64,000 nucleotides of DNA from Pseudomonas sp. TH31 (GTDB lineage: Bacteria > Pseudomonadota > Gammaproteobacteria > Pseudomonadales > Pseudomonadaceae): positions 124,001 through 188,000 of the forward strand of contig NZ_JAEKEZ010000010.1 of assembly GCF_016650815.1 (NCBI RefSeq), given 5' to 3'. This document shows, piece after piece, positions 1 to 9,800 of this stretch (within the stretch, counting starts at the first letter, position 1; each line of letters begins with the position of its first letter). Below the pieces are notes generated by a model. The model was not told the DNA's origin. It made no database searches and saw only the letters and a list, made by a program, of their open reading frames with translations. Both the position numbers and the translations under genes were made by a program.

Positions 1-44
1 TAGAGGAATATCTGACCCGGATAGAACATGGGGTCTATCAATGA
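1..44 (+). CDS. C-terminal end of Xre/MbcA/ParS-type antitoxin (partial)
   Basis: Frame 3 reads EEYLTRIEHGVYQ and stops with TGA at 42-44. The ending (L..RIEHGVY) is the typical C-terminus of the Xre-like antitoxins (DUF2384/MbcA-ParS-Xre) that pair with RES toxins. The stop overlaps the toxin start as ATGA, the coupling usual in these operons. Only 13 residues are in the window, so the DNA-binding part is not seen. The call rests on this tail and on the RES neighbour. Confidence 0.6.
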   Translation, partial: EEYLTRIEHGVYQ

Positions 45-535
45 ATCCTTTGCCCTGGGACGGGAAGTGGCACGCTTGGCGCCTTGACCGCGAGGTCTAC
101 AAGCACACCTGGGACAGTGGCATTGGTGCACAGAGATCCGGTGGTCGATGGAATCCTCCCGGCCGCCGGGTCATTTACGCCTCGGCCGACCCCTCGACAG
201 CCATTCTGGAAGTCGCAGTCCATACAGGCTTCGATACCCTTGATCGGGTGCCTCACGTACTCACGTGCTTCGAAGTGCTTGACCCGAACATCATCAAGAT
301 TGTTCAGCCCGAAGATGTACCGAACCCGAACTGGCTGGTCCCGTCCCTGCCCTCGCCCAATCAGCAACAGTTTGCTGACGGGATGCTGGCCGAGCATCCT
401 TTCGTGCTGATCCCCTCTGCAGTAACCCGCCATTCGTGGAATTTGCTGGTGAGTTGCGACTTGGCGGCGAACCAATTCAAACTCGTCTCGCAGGAGCGCT
501 TTGGACTGGATACGCGGCTGGTCAGGCAGACGTGA
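41..535 (+). CDS. RES-domain toxin of a Xre-RES toxin-antitoxin pair
   Basis: The 164-residue protein is close to the usual RES toxin length (about 150-170). It has the family core near residues 31-60: RSGGRWNPPGRRVIYAS followed by ILEVAVH, which supplies the conserved Arg, Tyr and Glu of the NAD-binding pocket. RES toxins of known systems (ParT, MbcT, Res) deplete or transfer ADP-ribose from NAD+. The start overlaps the antitoxin stop by 4 bp, so the two are translationally coupled, antitoxin first. No frame damage is seen. Activity and target are inferred from the family. Confidence 0.88.
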   Translation: MNPLPWDGKWHAWRLDREVYKHTWDSGIGAQRSGGRWNPPGRRVIYASADPSTAILEVAVHTGFDTLDRVPHVLTCFEVLDPNIIKIVQPEDVPNPNWLVPSLPSPNQQQFADGMLAEHPFVLIPSAVTRHSWNLLVSCDLAANQFKLVSQERFGLDTRLVRQT

Positions 536-570
536 CGGCGCGTGGTGCGCCTGAAATTTTCTTCAGGCCA

Positions 571-602
571 TAAAAACCCCGACCCGCAATCTGCGGGTCG
601 GG
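571..602 (-). terminator. Rho-independent terminator of the TonB receptor gene
   Basis: A perfect 10-bp stem (CCCGACCCGC at 578-587 with GCGGGTCGGG at 593-602) with a 5-nt loop. Read on the minus strand it is followed by TTTTT, so it mainly ends the TonB receptor transcript. It also lies just after the convergent RES gene and may act in both directions. Confidence 0.8.
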
Positions 603-627
603 CTCTTTACAACCGGCACAGTACTTA

Positions 628-3111
628 TCAGAACTGCGGTTTGTACGTCACGCTGAACATCATGTTGCGCGGGTCGCCGTAGTAGTTGTTGGCGCCGATC
701 TGGCTGTAGGACGGGATGAAGTACTTCTTGTCGAAGATGTTGTTGAAGTTCACCGCCAGGTTCACTTCGTCGCTCAGGTCGTAGCCGACGCGGGAGGCCC
801 AAATGGCGAAGCCCGGCTGGTTGAAGTTGCGGTCGAAACTGATGGTGCTGGTCTGGGCGTTGACGCCGCCACCCACGCTGACTTTGTGGAAGTCACCCGG
901 CAAGCGGTAGTCGGCCCACAGGCGCGCCATGTGTTTCGGGGTCCAGGTGCTGAAGACTTTGCCTTTGAGGTCGGTGTCTTCCAGGAACTTGGTGGTGTTG
1001 TAGGTGTAGCTGCCAGACAGTTGCAAGCCTGGCGCCACTTCACCGCTGACTTCAGCTTCGAAGCCCTGGCTGCGGACCTTGCCCGATGCCTTGGAGCAGT
1101 ACCAGCCGCCGCAGGCTTCGCTGCTTTCGATGTCGGTGCTCAGGTCGGTGACCGCGCGGTTCTTCTGCTCGGCGCGGAAAATCGCGAACGAGGTGTTGAG
1201 CTGGCCGTCCATCAACTCGCCTTTGAGGCCGAGTTCATAGTTGTGGCCTTCGATCGGCTTGAGTACTGCGTGCTGCTTGTCCATGTCCGTTTGCGGGATG
1301 TAGACGTCGGCGTAACTGCCGTAGACCGACCATTGTTCGTCCAGCGCATACACCAGGCCGGCGTAGGGTGTGATCTTGCCGTTATGCCGGGTGGTGCTGT
1401 TGACCGCGGCGGTCGGGTCCACTACGCGGGCAAAGGCGTTTTCGGCATCGTACTCGTATTGATACCAGGTCGACCGTGCGCCCAGTGTCAGGGTCAGCGG
1501 GTCGGCCAGTTTGACCCGCCAGGTGCCGTAGAGGCCTTTCTGGCGCACGTCATAGGTACTGGTCGTCAGGTTGGCGACGTCGGCAATCGAGTTGAAGCTT
1601 TGTTGCGGTCGATGGTGGTCGATCTCGTCGATATCGACGCCCGGCGTAAAGGCACGCGCGTATTGGTCGTCGGAGGTGTACTTCGAATAGTTGGCGCCGA
1701 ACATCACGCTTTGCTTGAACGACAGGGCTTCGAAGTCGCCATTGACGTAGACGTCAAAACCACGGTTCTTGTTGTAGAAGTCGGTGGAGTAATCGGCGTA
1801 CTGGGGGCCGGTGGACGTGCCCGGCGTGACGGGTCCGGTGATGAACTGGTAGGTCGATTCGTTCGACTCGTTCATGGCCAGGGCAGTGGCCTTGATTTTC
1901 CAGCTGTCGTTGAAGTGATGCTCCAGGTCCAGGTAAACGGAGGTCTGGTTATTGAAACCACGGTTCCAGCTCGCGCCGCCGTAGGCAGAACGCCCCAGGT
2001 TCAGCACGGTGCCGTCAGCGTAGCGTGGCAGGCCGATCAGGTAAGGCGTGGAATGGCTGGTCTTGTTGCTGAAGCCGACGCCGAGCACGGTGTCCGGGCT
2101 CAAGTCGAAATCGAGGGCGCCATAGACGGTCTGTTCCCAGTTCGACACGTAGTCGGTGAACGATTTACCGGTTTCGTAGTTGACCACCGCACGACCGCGG
2201 ATAGTGCCTTCATCGTTCAACGGACCGCCCACATCGGCCTGCGACGCGTAACGATCCCAGCTACCGGCCTTGGCGCTCAGGGTCACGGTCGGCACGTCTT
2301 GCGGACGCTTGCGCACCATGTTGATCGCGCCGCCAGGGCTGTTCGCGCCTTGCAGCAGGGCCGACGAACCACGGAGGATTTCCATGCGGTCGTAGATCGC
2401 CATGTTTTCGGTGATGTAGCTGCCCAGCGAATACATGTTGCGCGGCACGGGCACGCCGTCGTACTGCAATGACTCGATATCAAAACCGCGGGCGTAGATG
2501 AACATGCCCGGCCCCGGGGTCTTGACCGAACTCATGCCCGGCGTGGCTTCCAGCGCCTGGGTCAGGGTGGTGATGTTCTGGTCATCCATGCGCTTGCGGG
2601 TCAGGACGCTGACCGATTGCGGGATGTCCTTGAGTTTCTGCTCACCTTTGCCAATGGTCACGGCCCCGGTGGTGTAGGAGTGGGTGCCTTCGGTGGTGGT
2701 ACCCAACTGTTGTGCGTTGATGGTCGTGGCGCCCAGTTCCAGACCCTCGGTCGAACTGCCGCGCACCAACATCAGCGTGTTGCCTTCAAAGCTGTAGCGC
2801 ACGCCCGTGCCTTTGAGCAGTTGGGTGATCGCCGCTTCGCGGCTCAACTTGCCGCTGACACGGGTGCTGCGCAGGCCGGCCATGTCGTCGGCGCTGTAGA
2901 TCACCTGTTGATTGGTCTGCGCGCCAAACGCCTGCAGGGCCTGAGGCAACGGCTGGGCCGCAATATTGAGGGTGAATTCTTCAGCGCACACCTGCACGCT
3001 GAGCGGCAGCAGGCACGCCATGCCCAAACCGGCCAGCGAGCGACGCGAGCGCAGGGTTCGGGCAATGACCAAGGCCTTGAACAGAGGTTTCAACTCATGA
3101 ATTGCTGACAT
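628..3111 (-). CDS. TonB-dependent siderophore receptor with signalling (STN) domain, FpvA-like
   Basis: An 827-residue outer-membrane receptor. The start at 3111 is chosen because AGAGAG lies 5 nt upstream and it gives a classic signal peptide (MSAIHELK..., cleaved near VCA-EE); the longer frame to 3204 lacks this. After the signal come an N-terminal STN domain (about residues 45-105, FTLNIAAQPLPQALQAFG), which in this family contacts an anti-sigma factor, then the plug (DIPQSVSVLTRKRMDD, RGFDIESLQYDGVP, ILRGSSALLQGANSPGGAINMVRKRP) and a 22-strand barrel ending in aromatic Phe (YGDPRNMMFSVTYKPQF). It resembles FpvA-class ferric-pyoverdine/peptide siderophore receptors. Adjacency to the NRPS genes suggests it imports their product. 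No sigma/anti-sigma pair is encoded beside it, so the STN partner must be elsewhere. Confidence 0.9.
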   Translation of the reverse strand: MSAIHELKPLFKALVIARTLRSRRSLAGLGMACLLPLSVQVCAEEFTLNIAAQPLPQALQAFGAQTNQQVIYSADDMAGLRSTRVSGKLSREAAITQLLKGTGVRYSFEGNTLMLVRGSSTEGLELGATTINAQQLGTTTEGTHSYTTGAVTIGKGEQKLKDIPQSVSVLTRKRMDDQNITTLTQALEATPGMSSVKTPGPGMFIYARGFDIESLQYDGVPVPRNMYSLGSYITENMAIYDRMEILRGSSALLQGANSPGGAINMVRKRPQDVPTVTLSAKAGSWDRYASQADVGGPLNDEGTIRGRAVVNYETGKSFTDYVSNWEQTVYGALDFDLSPDTVLGVGFSNKTSHSTPYLIGLPRYADGTVLNLGRSAYGGASWNRGFNNQTSVYLDLEHHFNDSWKIKATALAMNESNESTYQFITGPVTPGTSTGPQYADYSTDFYNKNRGFDVYVNGDFEALSFKQSVMFGANYSKYTSDDQYARAFTPGVDIDEIDHHRPQQSFNSIADVANLTTSTYDVRQKGLYGTWRVKLADPLTLTLGARSTWYQYEYDAENAFARVVDPTAAVNSTTRHNGKITPYAGLVYALDEQWSVYGSYADVYIPQTDMDKQHAVLKPIEGHNYELGLKGELMDGQLNTSFAIFRAEQKNRAVTDLSTDIESSEACGGWYCSKASGKVRSQGFEAEVSGEVAPGLQLSGSYTYNTTKFLEDTDLKGKVFSTWTPKHMARLWADYRLPGDFHKVSVGGGVNAQTSTISFDRNFNQPGFAIWASRVGYDLSDEVNLAVNFNNIFDKKYFIPSYSQIGANNYYGDPRNMMFSVTYKPQF

Positions 3112-3359
3112 CGTGCTCTCTATTATTGGTTGAAGTGGATAAGACCAATGGGCCACCGAGTGCCCTGACGCTGCCTGGACCTGTGAACCGTTTCGCTCCC
3201 GCAAAAGTCGGTGATCGGCCCCTCCCGGGCTCGATCGTGGGTCCGGGCAGCGGTAAAAATGCTTCTACAACCAGGAAAAACCGAACCCAGTGGCTACCCT
3301 GCCCGGCTCTATTTGCCTGCTTACATTAGTAAGACGCAGCACCGGAGCAAAACCGGAAT

Positions 3360-3378
3360 GAGTTTATTTATCATTAAC
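3360..3378 (-). promoter_or_regulatory. Candidate Fur box upstream of the TonB receptor
   Basis: On the minus strand the 19 bases read GTTAATGATAAATAAACTC, matching the Fur consensus GATAATGATAATCATTATC at 13 of 19 positions by eye. It lies about 250 bp upstream of the receptor start, between the NRPS terminator and the receptor, so it would give the receptor its own iron control. Confidence 0.5.
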
Positions 3379-3387
3379 GCGAAATCT

Positions 3388-3420
3388 CAAAAAAAAAGGC
3401 CGACGCGGTGGGCGTCGGCC
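3388..3420 (-). terminator. Rho-independent terminator ending the NRPS operon
   Basis: A perfect 9-bp stem GGCCGACGC/GCGTCGGCC (3398-3406 and 3412-3420) with a 5-nt loop, followed on the minus strand by a run of nine T. It separates the NRPS transcript from the receptor promoter region. Confidence 0.85.
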
Positions 3421-3451
3421 TAATGCCTATCAGTGAAGCCGACACTCGATC

Positions 3452-3584
3452 TGTAGCAGTTGGCGAAGCCTGCGTTCGGCTGCGTAGCAGTCGTGAAATC
3501 AGGCTGCGCGGTGCTCCAGAAAGACCGCATGTTCAGGGTTTACGACTGCTGCGCAGCCGAACGCAGGCTTCGCCAGCTGCTACA
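3452..3584. repeat. Large imperfect palindrome (REP-like), downstream of NRPS genes
   Basis: Arms of about 42 bp (3452-3494 and 3542-3583) are near-perfect reverse complements around TGTAGCAGTTGGCGAAGCC / GGCTTCGCCAGCTGCTACA, with a 47-bp centre. This is a different repeat family from the TGTGGGAGC elements elsewhere in the window. The 3112-3655 gap otherwise holds only the terminator and Fur box already listed. Confidence 0.75.
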
Positions 3585-3655
3585 AAAGAGCGCATTTCGC
3601 CCGATATTTTCTTACCTGATCGACATTAGGGCGTCGGCCTGTTCCTTGGGCTACC

Positions 3656-6600
3656 TCAATCGTTTTGTGCAGCCTTGGCGTTTTGCAGTTGCCGGGCTTT
3701 TTCGGTGAGCAGGGCTTTTTCTTCGGGGCTCATGTTGTCCAGACGTAACCGCGCCTGAGCGATTTTCTCCAGTTGACCGGGGCTGCGTTCCCCGGATCGC
3801 AGCGCCGCCGCCAGACCCGCCACGGTCGGGTGGTCAAACACCACGCCCGGCTGGATTTCGCACTGCAACAGCTTGCGAATCCCGGCCACCAGTTTGATCA
3901 CCAACAAGGAATGGCCACCGGCGGCGAAAAATCGCGGTCGATGCCCAATTGCTCGACACCGAGCAATTGCGCCATGCGAATAGCCAACAATTGCTCAAGG
4001 GCATCGCGGGGCGCCATGCCCTCGTCGCCAGCCTTGGCGGCGGCGAGTTGCTGCAAGGCTTTGCGGTCGACCTTGCCGTTGGCCAGTCGCGGGAAGCTGT
4101 CGAGCCATTGCAGATGCTGCGGCAGCATCACGTCGGGCAGGCGTAGGGCCAGTTCGTCGCGAATCTCGTCGAGCACAGTGGCCGAAGGTGTTTGCTGCGG
4201 GACGATGAACGCCAGCATCGCTTCTTGACCTGGCAACACCAGGGCCTGCGCGACGTGGGGCAGGCGCAGCAACTCGGCTTCGACCTCCGCAAGTTCGATA
4301 CGGAAACCGCGCACCTTGATTTGCTGATCGCGCCGACCGTGTAACTGAATCGCCAGATCCGGGCGATAGCGGGCCAGGTCGCCAGTGCGGTACAGACGCT
4401 CTTGTGGGTTGAACGGACTCTGAATGAATACCTGCGAATCAGCTTCGACGTTGACGTAGCCCCGGCACAACTGCGCGCCACCGAGGTACAACTCGCCCAG
4501 CACACCGACCGGCGCCAGTTGCAGGTTGTCGTCGAGGACAAACACCTGATTGTTGCCCAGCACCCGGCTCAGAACGGCAGCATCCGGCTCTTGCGCATTG
4601 AGCAACAACGGATGAACCAGCACGCCCACGGTGGCCTCGGTCGGCCCGTAGTGGTTGAACACTTGGCAATCGCTGCGCAAGCGAGCGATACGCTGCACCA
4701 GCGCCGGGGCAATCGGCTCGCCACCCAGAATCAGCGTGCGAGGCAATTGCGCGCACTCGCTTTCGAGCAACGCGGCGAGATGCGACGGGACGATCTTCAG
4801 GCAATCAATCGTCTGCTGTTGCACGAAGTCGGCAAGCAACGCGCCGTCCTGCATCTGTTCATCGCTGGCCACGTGCAGTGTCGCGCCATTGAACAGAGCG
4901 CCGAACAGCGCCGTGTTGCCCAAGTCCGCCGCCACCGTGGAGGTGAAGCCGAACTGTTTGCACTGCTCCAACGCCAAGGCCTCACTAACCTGAGCGGTGT
5001 AATTGAGCAATTGCCGGTGCTCGATCACCACACCTTTCGGTACACCGGTCGAGCCGGAGGTGAACAGCACATAGGCAGCCTCATCCCCCTGCGTGACGAG
5101 CTCGATGGCCGGCCCGGCAGCCGGCGCCGATTGCAGCACTCGCGCCACCGTCGCCAGGGGCAACGGATGAGCGTGCCATTGCGCGATGTGCCGGGCATCA
5201 ACCAACAGCAGCGCGGCGCCGGCCTGTTCCAGCATCAAAGCCTGGCGCGCCTGCGGCCATTGCGCATCCAGCGGAAGATACGCCGCCCCGATCCGCCAGG
5301 CCGCCAGCATGGCGACCACCAGGTCCGCGGAACGCGGCAAGGCCAGCGCAACAATCGCGCCCGCCGTCAGGCCTTGGGCTTTCAGTGCCTGGGCCAACGC
5401 CTCGACGTTCGCCTGCAACTGCCCATAGCTCAGGCGTTGATCGCCGTCGGTCAACGCGATGGCATCCGGCGTGGTCCGGGCCCAATCGGCAATGCGCTGC
5501 GGCAGGAACCGGCCATCGTCCAATGCCCGCGCTGGCGGGTTGATCGCCAGCAGGCGCTGCTGTTCAGCGGCGCCCAACAGGCTCAATTGGCCGAGTTCGG
5601 CGTGAGCATTGGCAACGATGTTTTCAAACAACACACGCCACTGCGCCATCAACCCTTCAATGGCCTGAATCGAGTAGCGGGACGCGGCGTAGTGCAGATG
5701 GAGTGCCTGCGGATTGCCCGATTCGTCTTGCTCCAGTTCCAGCATCAGCTCAAACAGCGCTTCTCGCGCCAACGGACGCGGAACCGGCGTCCATTGCAGA
5801 TTCGCCGATGTCTCGGCCTGCGAGGCCCGGCGGACGGCAAAACCATAAGCCGGGCGAGCGGCCGCCGGTGCCAACTCGGGCGACCAGTATTCCTGCCAGG
5901 TACGGTGCTCATCCAGACGCGCCGCCAGCTCGACCAGCCACGTGCTGAACGTTGCAGTCGCCGGCAGCACAAGGCTCAGCGGCAGGGTTTTCTCGAACAC
6001 GCCCACGGCTTCGCTGAAGTATTCGTAATCGTCGCGGCTGTCATGCCGCACGCCGACCAGCACCTGTTCATGCCCGCTCAATCGCCCAAGCAGCAACCAC
6101 CAGGCGGCTTGCAGCACCACGCTTGGCGGTTGCTCCAGAGCATGGGCCAACTGCTGAAAACCGGGGTCGACGGCGACCGTCAGCGAGGCCCTGGCCGACA
6201 ACGATGCCGGGGTGCGATAAGCCAGCCACGGCGTGCTCAGCTCCGGTTCAGCACCTTGCAGGTGTTGCTGCCAGTAGGCGCGAGCGCCGGCCGCGTCTTC
6301 GTCGAGCACCACTTCACTGCGCCATTCCAGGTACTGGGTGAATTCCCCGGTCTCTTCGTCGTCCGCCGTCGCCTGTTGCTCATACGCCCGAACCAATTGC
6401 TGAAACAGCAACCGCACGGCACTTTCATCGAGGCTGTGCCGGGCAATGCCAAGGACCAGTTTCCAGCGATCATCGGCCAGGCGATAGAGCACCGCGTGCG
6501 TATTTTCGGACTCAGCGATATCAAAAGCGCGCTCCGCCCATTCGGTGAGCTGCGCCTGAACATCGGCCGGCGTTTCGAGCTGCATCAGCACGGTCAGCGG

Positions 6601-6867
6601 GAAGCGCTCAACGGTCCCGACGAACTGCCGAAGACCATGAAAACCTGCCGCCTTACCGAGCCGCGCGACCAGCATCGGCTGCTGCGCCAGCAAGGTATCG
6701 AGCGCCAATTGCACACGCTGCGGATCGAGGGCGCCGCTGATCTCGACCTCCAGAAAACGCAGCGCATCCGCGCAGGTCGATGCCTTGGGCAACTGTTCAA
6801 TCAACAGCTGCTGCTCGGGCGTCAAGGCGTAACCCAGGTCCTGCTGGTCCATCGATACCACGTTCAT
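3656..6867 (-). CDS. NRPS, terminal module: condensation-like (inactive motif)-A(Asp)-T; frameshifted
   Basis: Restoring one base gives 1070 residues. Domains: condensation-like (about 10-430), adenylation (about 450-950), carrier (about 970-1040), then a tail of about 30 residues and no thioesterase. The condensation-like domain reads IARHSLDES where HHxxxDG is expected, so it cannot be a normal condensation catalyst. In siderophore NRPSs such domains next to Asp beta-hydroxylases are called interface domains. The A-domain pocket read by eye is DLTKIGHVG, the known Asp code (STVAADLGNTALF, NHYGPTEATVG). The frame breaks at the AAAAA run 3927-3931: adding a T on the coding strand turns DFSPPVAIPCW into DFFAAGGHSLLVIK, the carrier motif with its phosphopantetheine Ser. 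The start overlaps the preceding gene as ATGA. The role is loading Asp for the fused hydroxylase of the preceding NRPS; release of the product is unexplained. Confidence 0.88.
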
Positions 6868-9800
6868 GCTCCGGTTTCCTCGGTGTTCATTGCGCGTTCA
6901 AGGGCGCTGCGGTCGAACATGTCGCCCATGGCCACGACAATCTTGCGTGGGCCTTCAAACGGATCACGGGCGTGAGCCACCAGCATGTTGTCGAGCAGGA
7001 TCGCGTCGCCTTTTTGCCAGTCGAAGCGCACCGCGCATTCTTCGTACAAGTCCCCGATGCGTTGCATCACCTCGTCTTCGATCGGTGTGCCGTCGCCGTA
7101 AAACACCTGGCGCGGCATGCGGTCCAGGCCGAACATCGACAGCAGGTCTTCGCGCACATCCGGCTCCAGCCAGTAGATGTGATGCAGTTGCACCTGGTTG
7201 AAGAACGACTTGGCGCCGGTCACCGGGTGACGAATGATCGCCGGCCCTGGAGTACGGGTTTGCAATTCGTTGTTGTCGAGCCAGCGCCATTCGATACCAC
7301 CGGCCCGGCAGCGGGCCTCGACTTCGGCGCGGTCTTGCGTCTTGAAGAAGTGCTGCCACGACACATCGAGGTTGTCGGTGAAGGTGCGCACGTAGAGCAA
7401 GCCCTTTCTTCGAACGTGTCACGCAGGTCCGCCGGCAGTTTTTCGTACATCAACCGGCAATCCACCACCGGCGTCGCCCCACCGACCGGCGCGGCTTGCT
7501 CGCAATAGAACATCTGCTTGCGCGGCCAGCGGTCCTGATGAGAGCTCTCGTTGTGGAACAGGATCATCTTGCGCTCCGGGTATGGCGTGGAACGGTAGGT
7601 GTTCTTGCCGCCCTCCTTCTTCGGCAGATCGCCGTACTGGCCGTAGAGTCCTGGCTGGATCGCTTCGGCGAAGGCCTCAAAGCCCTGAATGCCGTCGAGC
7701 TCGAAGCCCCGGAACAGAATCCCGGCATGGGTTGCCAGTTTTGCTTCGATCAACGGCCGGTTGTTGTTGATCCATCCGATCAAGTCCAGGTGCGGCTCGT
7801 TCGGTTCCAGCAGCAGCGGGAACGGCTGGGGTTCGGCGATCAGCGATTCGCGCACCGGCGCTGGCCGGGCCTTGCCCGCCGGGGCAGCAGCGCGTTTGAG
7901 GAACTTGCCGAGTTTGTCGGCCTTGGGTCCCGGAGCGGCTGGCTTGGCGGCCACCGCTAAAGTGTCGACTGGCATGCTGATAGCTCCCAATTGAATGTCC
8001 TGATCAGCGACGATCTGTTCCAACAGGGCTATCCAGGCCTTGGCCAGGTGCTGAATGCGCTCGTGTCCGAACACGCTTGTGGCGAATTGCCAATTACCCA
8101 GCAATTGCCCGTCTTCATCGTCAACGAACAACGCCATGTCGAATTTAGAATGAGTGTCCAGCGCCGGCAGCGCTTCCACGCTCAAACCGCCCATGGCCTG
8201 GGTGCGTCCCGGCAGGTTGTTCATCACGAACAACACCTGCACCAACGGGTTCATGCCCTTGTGGCGCGGCACGCCCGAGGCGTCGACGATCATGTCGAAC
8301 GGCAGGTCCTGATGTTCCATCGCACTGAGCAAGGTTTCCTGGGTCTGGGCGAGGAATGTCGCGAACGGCGTGCCGGCCTCGAACTGCGAACGCAGGGGCA
8401 GGACGTTGACGAAGAAGCCGATCAGCCGCTCCAGCTCCGGCTGTTCACGCCCGGCCACATCGGCACCGACCAACACATCCGAACCGCCGCTGACCTGGTG
8501 CAACAACACCTGGAAAGACGCCAGCAGCGTGCTGTACAGCGTGACGCCTGCGTCCCTGGACAGTTGACGCAACGCAGTGCTCAGCGTCGTGTCGAGCTGG
8601 AATTGCAGCGCATCGCCCTCGAAGGACGGCGCCAGGCCACGGGGGTGTCCAACGGCAGCTTCAACTGCCCGTTGTAGCCGGCAAGTCGCGCCTTCCAATA
8701 GTCGGCCTGGCGTGCCAGAACGCCTTGTTGCTCAAGCTCCTGCTGCCAGATCGCGAAGTCGGAATACTGCACCTCCAGCGCGGGCAGCGGGGTCGAATCA
8801 CCGAGCTTGCTGCGGTCGTAAATCTGCACCAGTTCGTTGACCAAAACTCCCATCGACCAGCCGTCGGAAATGATGTGGTGCATCGCGTAGAGCATCACGT
8901 GTTCGGTCGGCCCCAGGCGCAGGATCCGGCCACGCAACAGCGGTGCGTGTTCCATGTCGATTGGCGTGCGCGCATTTTCCAGTGCCGCTTGCGCCACCCA
9001 TTCTTCCTGGGCGCTGCGCGACAGACCGGAGAGGTCGATCACCGGGAAATCCAGTTCGACCTGCTCGGCGATCATGGCAATCGGGTCACCTTCATCGTCC
9101 TGGGTGTACGCGGTGCGCAGCACTTCGTGGCGGCGAACCACCTCGGCGAAGCTGCTGATCAACCGCTCGACCGACAACTCACCGCGCAAACGCAGGGCCA
9201 TCGGCATGCCATAAGCCGCCGTGCCGCCGGACAATTGCTCGGCGATCCACAAGCGCCGCTGCACCAGCGACAACGGTGCGCTGTGCCGCGTGCCACGGGC
9301 CTTGAGCACCACGCCATGGTCGCCAGACTCAGGGCTGCCTTGCTGCTGCGTCATCCACGCCACCAGGTCCTTGAGGCGCGGATGGCTGAACAGGTCACGC
9401 AGGCTCAGGGTGCCGGTGGTGAATTTGCGCAACCGCGAAACCACTTGAGTCGCCAGCAGGGAATGCCCGCCCAGTTCGAAGAAGTGATCGTCGCGGCCGA
9501 CCTGATCCAGCTCCAGCACGTCCTGCCAGACGGCGGCGACCTGCTGTTCGAGTTCACCTTGCGGCGCAACGAAGTCCAACGCCGCGAGGCTGAGATCAAC
9601 GCTCGGCAAGGCCTTGCGATCGATCTTGCCATTCGGGCTCAGCGGCAGGCGTTCAAGGAACATCACCTGGGTCGGCACCATGTAATCCGGCAGGCTCGCT
9701 TTCAGGCGGGCCTTGATGTCATCGCGCAGCGCCGCCAGCGTCGAGGCATCGGCGTTGGCTTGCGCCGGGTTATCGAGTACCACGTAAGCGACCAGTTGCT

